NCBI GenBank assembly: GCA_022763165.1
Contig: JALEGO010000024.1
Location: forward strand, 1 to 32,818
DNA length: 32,818 nucleotides
Direction of reading: 5' to 3'
From: Flavobacteriales bacterium
GTDB lineage: Bacteria > Bacteroidota > Bacteroidia > Flavobacteriales_G > JALEGO01
Positions 29,219 to 32,818 of the stretch are shown one piece after another. The notes beneath the pieces are model-generated. The model saw only the letters and a list, made by a program, of their open reading frames with translations. It ran no database searches and was not told the origin of the DNA. Position 1 is the first letter of the stretch. Each line of letters starts with the position of its first letter. The translations under genes and the position numbers were made by a program.

Positions 29219-29695
29219 CTAAGATATTTCTGAGCTTACGGTAATTGGGGTAATATCAATGGATGCTTTACTGTTACCGTCTAAATAGTAAAAAACACCT
29301 CCAAGGTCAAAATCCTTTTCATGGCCTTCCGGTAGGAGAATCTTATATTTTACATTAAACTGGTTGTCTTTAGGAAGGCTCATCCAAATGAATTTCACTT
29401 CACTTTCTAGACAAGAAAAAACGGCCTGCTGTTCCTCAACAACTTCTGCTTGAAATCCTTCAGGTAAATTCTGTTGCAGCTTTGACATACCGAAAATTGA
29501 GCCTTTGTCAATAGATATTTCTACTAAAAGACTAGAGCCATCTCTTTCTACAATCTTCGTTTCAATTTTTGGTTTTGGAAAGGTTGCGATTTTATTCGTC
29601 TCTTGATTGGGTTTATCGTTGTGCTCATGCTCAAGGCCACAACCAAACCAAAGGAAACACGACAGTATTGCCGATAACCAATAAGGGTTTTTCAT
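29219..29695 (-). CDS. Putative lipoprotein, unknown function
   Basis: The internal ATG at 29695 (MKNPYWLSAILSCFLWFGCG) gives a lipoprotein signal and avoids overlap with sdhB. The listed ORF starts at 29740. Confidence 0.65.
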   Translation of the reverse strand: MKNPYWLSAILSCFLWFGCGLEHEHNDKPNQETNKIATFPKPKIETKIVERDGSSLLVEISIDKGSIFGMSKLQQNLPEGFQAEVVEEQQAVFSCLESEVKFIWMSLPKDNQFNVKYKILLPEGHEKDFDLGGVFYYLDGNSKASIDITPITVSSEIS

Positions 29696-29702
29696 ATTAA
29701 TG

Positions 29703-30455
29703 TTAATCCTTGCTTGATACTGATGCAGCAAGAAATTCACGATTCATTCGAGCAATGTTCTCCAGAGAAATTCCTTTTGGACATTCAACCTCACAGGCCC
29801 CGGTGTTGGAACAATTTCCAAAGCCTTCATCGTCCATTTGTTTCACCATATTTATCACCCGATCTTTTCGCTCCACCTGTCCTTGAGGTAAAAGTGCTAA
29901 CTGAGAAACTTTAGCAGAAACGAATAACATCGCTGAGGCATTTTTACATGTAGCCACACAAGCACCGCAGCCTATACAAGTCGCTGCATCAAATGCATTA
30001 TCTGCGTCATCCTTTGGTATAGGTAATGCATTTGCATCCTGGGTGTTTCCACTGGTGTTGACAGAAACAAAACCTCCAGACTCAATGATGCGGTCGAAAG
30101 CTGATCGATCGACCACAAGATCTTTTACTATTGGGAAAGCTTTAGCTCTCCAAGGTTCAATATAAATGGTATCACCATCTTGGAACGAGCGCATATGAAG
30201 CTGACATGTTGTAATCCCTTCTCCAGGACCATGCGCTCTTCCGTTGATGTACATACTACACATCCCGCAAATGCCTTCCCTACAATCGTGATCAAAGGCA
30301 ATTGGGTCATCCCCAGATTCTATGAGCTGGTTATTTAGCACATCGATCATCTCTAAAAACGACATGTCGTCAGAGATGTCTTTAACTTTATATTCCTTAA
30401 GAGCTCCTTTGCTCTCAGGCCCTTTTTGACGCCATACTTTTATTGTAAACCGCAT
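29703..30455 (-). CDS. sdhB: Succinate dehydrogenase/fumarate reductase iron-sulfur subunit
   Basis: '[22 protein letters not shown]' [2Fe-2S], '[19 protein letters not shown]' and '[16 protein letters not shown]' cluster motifs. Confidence 0.95.
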   Translation of the reverse strand: MRFTIKVWRQKGPESKGALKEYKVKDISDDMSFLEMIDVLNNQLIESGDDPIAFDHDCREGICGMCSMYINGRAHGPGEGITTCQLHMRSFQDGDTIYIEPWRAKAFPIVKDLVVDRSAFDRIIESGGFVSVNTSGNTQDANALPIPKDDADNAFDAATCIGCGACVATCKNASAMLFVSAKVSQLALLPQGQVERKDRVINMVKQMDDEGFGNCSNTGACEVECPKGISLENIARMNREFLAASVSSKD

Positions 30456-30475
30456 CTGACCAGCTCTTAATTTGG

Positions 30476-30895
30476 TTAGTAGTTTGAGTAACTGCTAACA
30501 GTTTGTCTTTTTTGTTTTTTAGTCTTAATCAAGTAGTTGATATATCCATTGATCAAGGCTAATCCACTTTCAATTAATTTCTTCGCTGTATCGAGGTCTT
30601 CCTCTGTGATGTAATTCTCATCTTTAGCGGTGATCAACTGATTCAATAATTCAAACATGTACCCTCTTGAGTATCTGCAGAATTGAATATTTTCTTGATG
30701 GTTGTATCTACCGTAGCCTTCTGCTATTTTATCTGTGCAAGATCTTGATGTCCTTCTTATTTGATCTGTAAGGCCGTTTTGTTCATCAGCTGGAAAATTT
30801 CTGGTTAAATCGGAAACGAATCTTCTAAGTTCTGTGCAAACTTGCCAACATTCTAAATCTTCGAATGTTTTGAGACCTGTGTTTTCTTCTTCCAT
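30476..30895 (-). CDS. Four helix bundle protein (23S rRNA intervening-sequence protein family)
   Basis: '[53 protein letters not shown]...[20 protein letters not shown]' is the IVP/S23 family signature. Confidence 0.9.
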   Translation of the reverse strand: MEEENTGLKTFEDLECWQVCTELRRFVSDLTRNFPADEQNGLTDQIRRTSRSCTDKIAEGYGRYNHQENIQFCRYSRGYMFELLNQLITAKDENYITEEDLDTAKKLIESGLALINGYINYLIKTKKQKRQTVSSYSNY

Positions 30896-30940
30896 TGGTT
30901 TAGTGGTTTAAAGTTTAATCGGTTAATTTGATTTATTAAG

Positions 30941-32818
30941 TTATTTATAGCTCCTTTGTTTTAATTCTATGTTTTTGTACTCCAATTCTTCTTTGTGGAG
31001 TAATGATTCTGCCGGAGTTCCTTTATTTTCATATGCTGATACAAATGTAAAATTGGCGTCATCTCTTTTTGCCTCTCCTTTTTGTTCTCCTTCTAGCTCA
31101 ACTGATTCTTCTCTAAAATGCCCCCCACAAGATTCTGCTCTATCTAAAGCGTCTTTGCACATCAGCTCACCCAACTCCATAAAGTCCGCAACTCGTCCGG
31201 CCTTTTCTAGTTCTTCGTTCTTTTCATCAGCACTGCCTGGTACACGAACATTTTTCCAAAATTCTTCTCTAAGTGCTTGAATTTCAGAAATAGCTTCTTT
31301 CAGCCCTTGTTCATTCCTAGCCATCCCACACTTGTCCCACATAATTTTACCAAGCCTCATATGGAAATGATCCACAGACTTCGTACCATTATTATTTACA
31401 AATTTACTCAATCTTTCCTTAACATTAGCCTCAGCCTCATCAAACTCTTTGGATTCGGTTGATATAGGACCTGTTCTAATATCGTCAGCGAGGTAATCTC
31501 CTATTGTATAAGGTATCACAAAATACCCGTCAGCCAAACCTTGCATCAATGCCGATGCTCCTAGCCTATTTGCCCCATGATCGGAAAAATTACATTCTCC
31601 TAAAGCAAATAATCCTGGTACAGTTGTCATTAAGTTATAGTCAACCCATAAGCCTCCCATTGTGTAATGCACTGCAGGGAATATCTTCATTGGTGTTTCA
31701 TATGGGTTATCATCCGTAATTTTTTCATACATCTGAAAGAGGTTGCCATACTTAGACTTAACCACTTCCTTTCCTAGCCTTTGGATAACATTAGAATCAT
31801 TCTCATTTTCACCTTTGATATGTGCCTGCTCTTTACCATATCTCTCAATGGCCGAAGCAAAGTCAAGATACACAGCTTGACCGGTTTTGTTCACGCCAAA
31901 ACCAGCATCACATCTTTCTTTAGCTGCCCTTGAGGCAACATCTCTTGGAACAAGGTTACCGAATGCAGGATACCTTCTTTCCAAATAGTAATCCCTATCT
32001 TCTTCTTTTATTTGTGTGGGCTTCAAATTCCCCGTTCTGATTGCTTCCGCGTCTTCCTTCTTTTTAGGAACCCAAATCCTTCCGTCATTTCTAAGTGATT
32101 CAGACATCAACGTAAGCTTAGACTGGTAAGCCCCTGAAACCGGAATACATGTAGGGTGAATTTGAGTAAAACAAGGATTGGCAAAGAATGCCCCTTTTTT
32201 GTGAGCTTTCCATGATGCCGTTACGTTTGAACCCATCGCATTTGTAGAAAGAAAAAACACATTGCCGTATCCTCCTGACGCTAAAACAACAGCATGTGCT
32301 GAGTGCCTCTCAATTTCTCCTGTGATTAGATTTCTAGCAATAATTCCTCTGGCTTTTCCATCAACGATCACCACATCAAGCATTTCATGACGGGTAAGCA
32401 TTTCCACTTTCCCTTTTCCGGTTTGACGCGCTAACGCAGAGTATGCTCCTAGAAGCAGTTGCTGCCCCGTTTGTCCCTTAGCATAGAATGTTCGAGAAAC
32501 TTGAACACCTCCAAAAGATCTGTTGTCCAAAAGCCCGCCATAGTCCCTAGCAAAAGGAACACCTTGGGCAACACATTGGTCAATAATGTTGGCTGAGACC
32601 TCGGCCAAACGATAAACATTTGCTTCCCGAGAACGGTAATCTCCACCTTTCACAGTGTCATAAAACAATCTGTATATCGAATCCCCGTCACCTTGGTAAT
32701 TTTTTGCAGCATTGATCCCGCCTTGAGCAGCTATTGAATGTGCTCGTCTAGGGCTATCTTGGAAACAAAATGCTTTCACATTATACCCTAGCTCAGCAAG
32801 AGTTGCTGCTGCAGAGCC
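30941..32818 (-). CDS. sdhA: Succinate dehydrogenase/fumarate reductase flavoprotein subunit (5' end outside window)
   Basis: '[24 protein letters not shown]', '[11 protein letters not shown]', '[13 protein letters not shown]', '[30 protein letters not shown]'. The frame stays open to the window end, reading [17 protein letters not shown], so the start at 32779 is internal. Confidence 0.96.
   Translation of the reverse strand, partial: GSAAATLAELGYNVKAFCFQDSPRRAHSIAAQGGINAAKNYQGDGDSIYRLFYDTVKGGDYRSREANVYRLAEVSANIIDQCVAQGVPFARDYGGLLDNRSFGGVQVSRTFYAKGQTGQQLLLGAYSALARQTGKGKVEMLTRHEMLDVVIVDGKARGIIARNLITGEIERHSAHAVVLASGGYGNVFFLSTNAMGSNVTASWKAHKKGAFFANPCFTQIHPTCIPVSGAYQSKLTLMSESLRNDGRIWVPKKKEDAEAIRTGNLKPTQIKEEDRDYYLERRYPAFGNLVPRDVASRAAKERCDAGFGVNKTGQAVYLDFASAIERYGKEQAHIKGENENDSNVIQRLGKEVVKSKYGNLFQMYEKITDDNPYETPMKIFPAVHYTMGGLWVDYNLMTTVPGLFALGECNFSDHGANRLGASALMQGLADGYFVIPYTIGDYLADDIRTGPISTESKEFDEAEANVKERLSKFVNNNGTKSVDHFHMRLGKIMWDKCGMARNEQGLKEAISEIQALREEFWKNVRVPGSADEKNEELEKAGRVADFMELGELMCKDALDRAESCGGHFREESVELEGEQKGEAKRDDANFTFVSAYENKGTPAESLLHKEELEYKNIELKQRSYK

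Overview
The window is a Bacteroidota (Flavobacteriia-like) chromosomal segment. This is judged from type IX secretion (T9SS) C-terminal signals, AT-rich intergenic DNA and the protein families present. I see no tRNA, rRNA, CRISPR array or transposase. From left to right it holds: a 5'-truncated T9SS surface protein built from ~1146-bp repeats; a LysE-type exporter convergent with a threonine/serine dehydratase; an undecaprenyl-phosphate sugar transferase; an ECF sigma factor overlapping a gene for a protein with one TM segment, a long acidic linker and a C-terminal beta-barrel; a GH25-like lysozyme with a small secreted partner; an unlisted 23-aa hydrophobic micro-ORF; an OmpA-domain protein; a PaiB-like FMN-binding protein; an Lrp/AsnC regulator; a cyclase-family protein; HemW; a giant 2418-aa T9SS type-B protein with about 28 cysteine-paired ~51-aa repeats; translationally coupled downstream genes including a GAD/Tdi1-like (immunity-like) protein and a DUF3806-like protein; and a succinate dehydrogenase locus with a four-helix-bundle (23S-IVP family) gene between sdhA and sdhB. 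The most interesting items are the layered repeat architecture of the giant protein with its coupled immunity-like genes, the sigma factor/envelope-spanning protein pair, the micro-ORF, and the IVP-family gene in the sdh locus. All family names are from reading motifs by eye; no database search was run.
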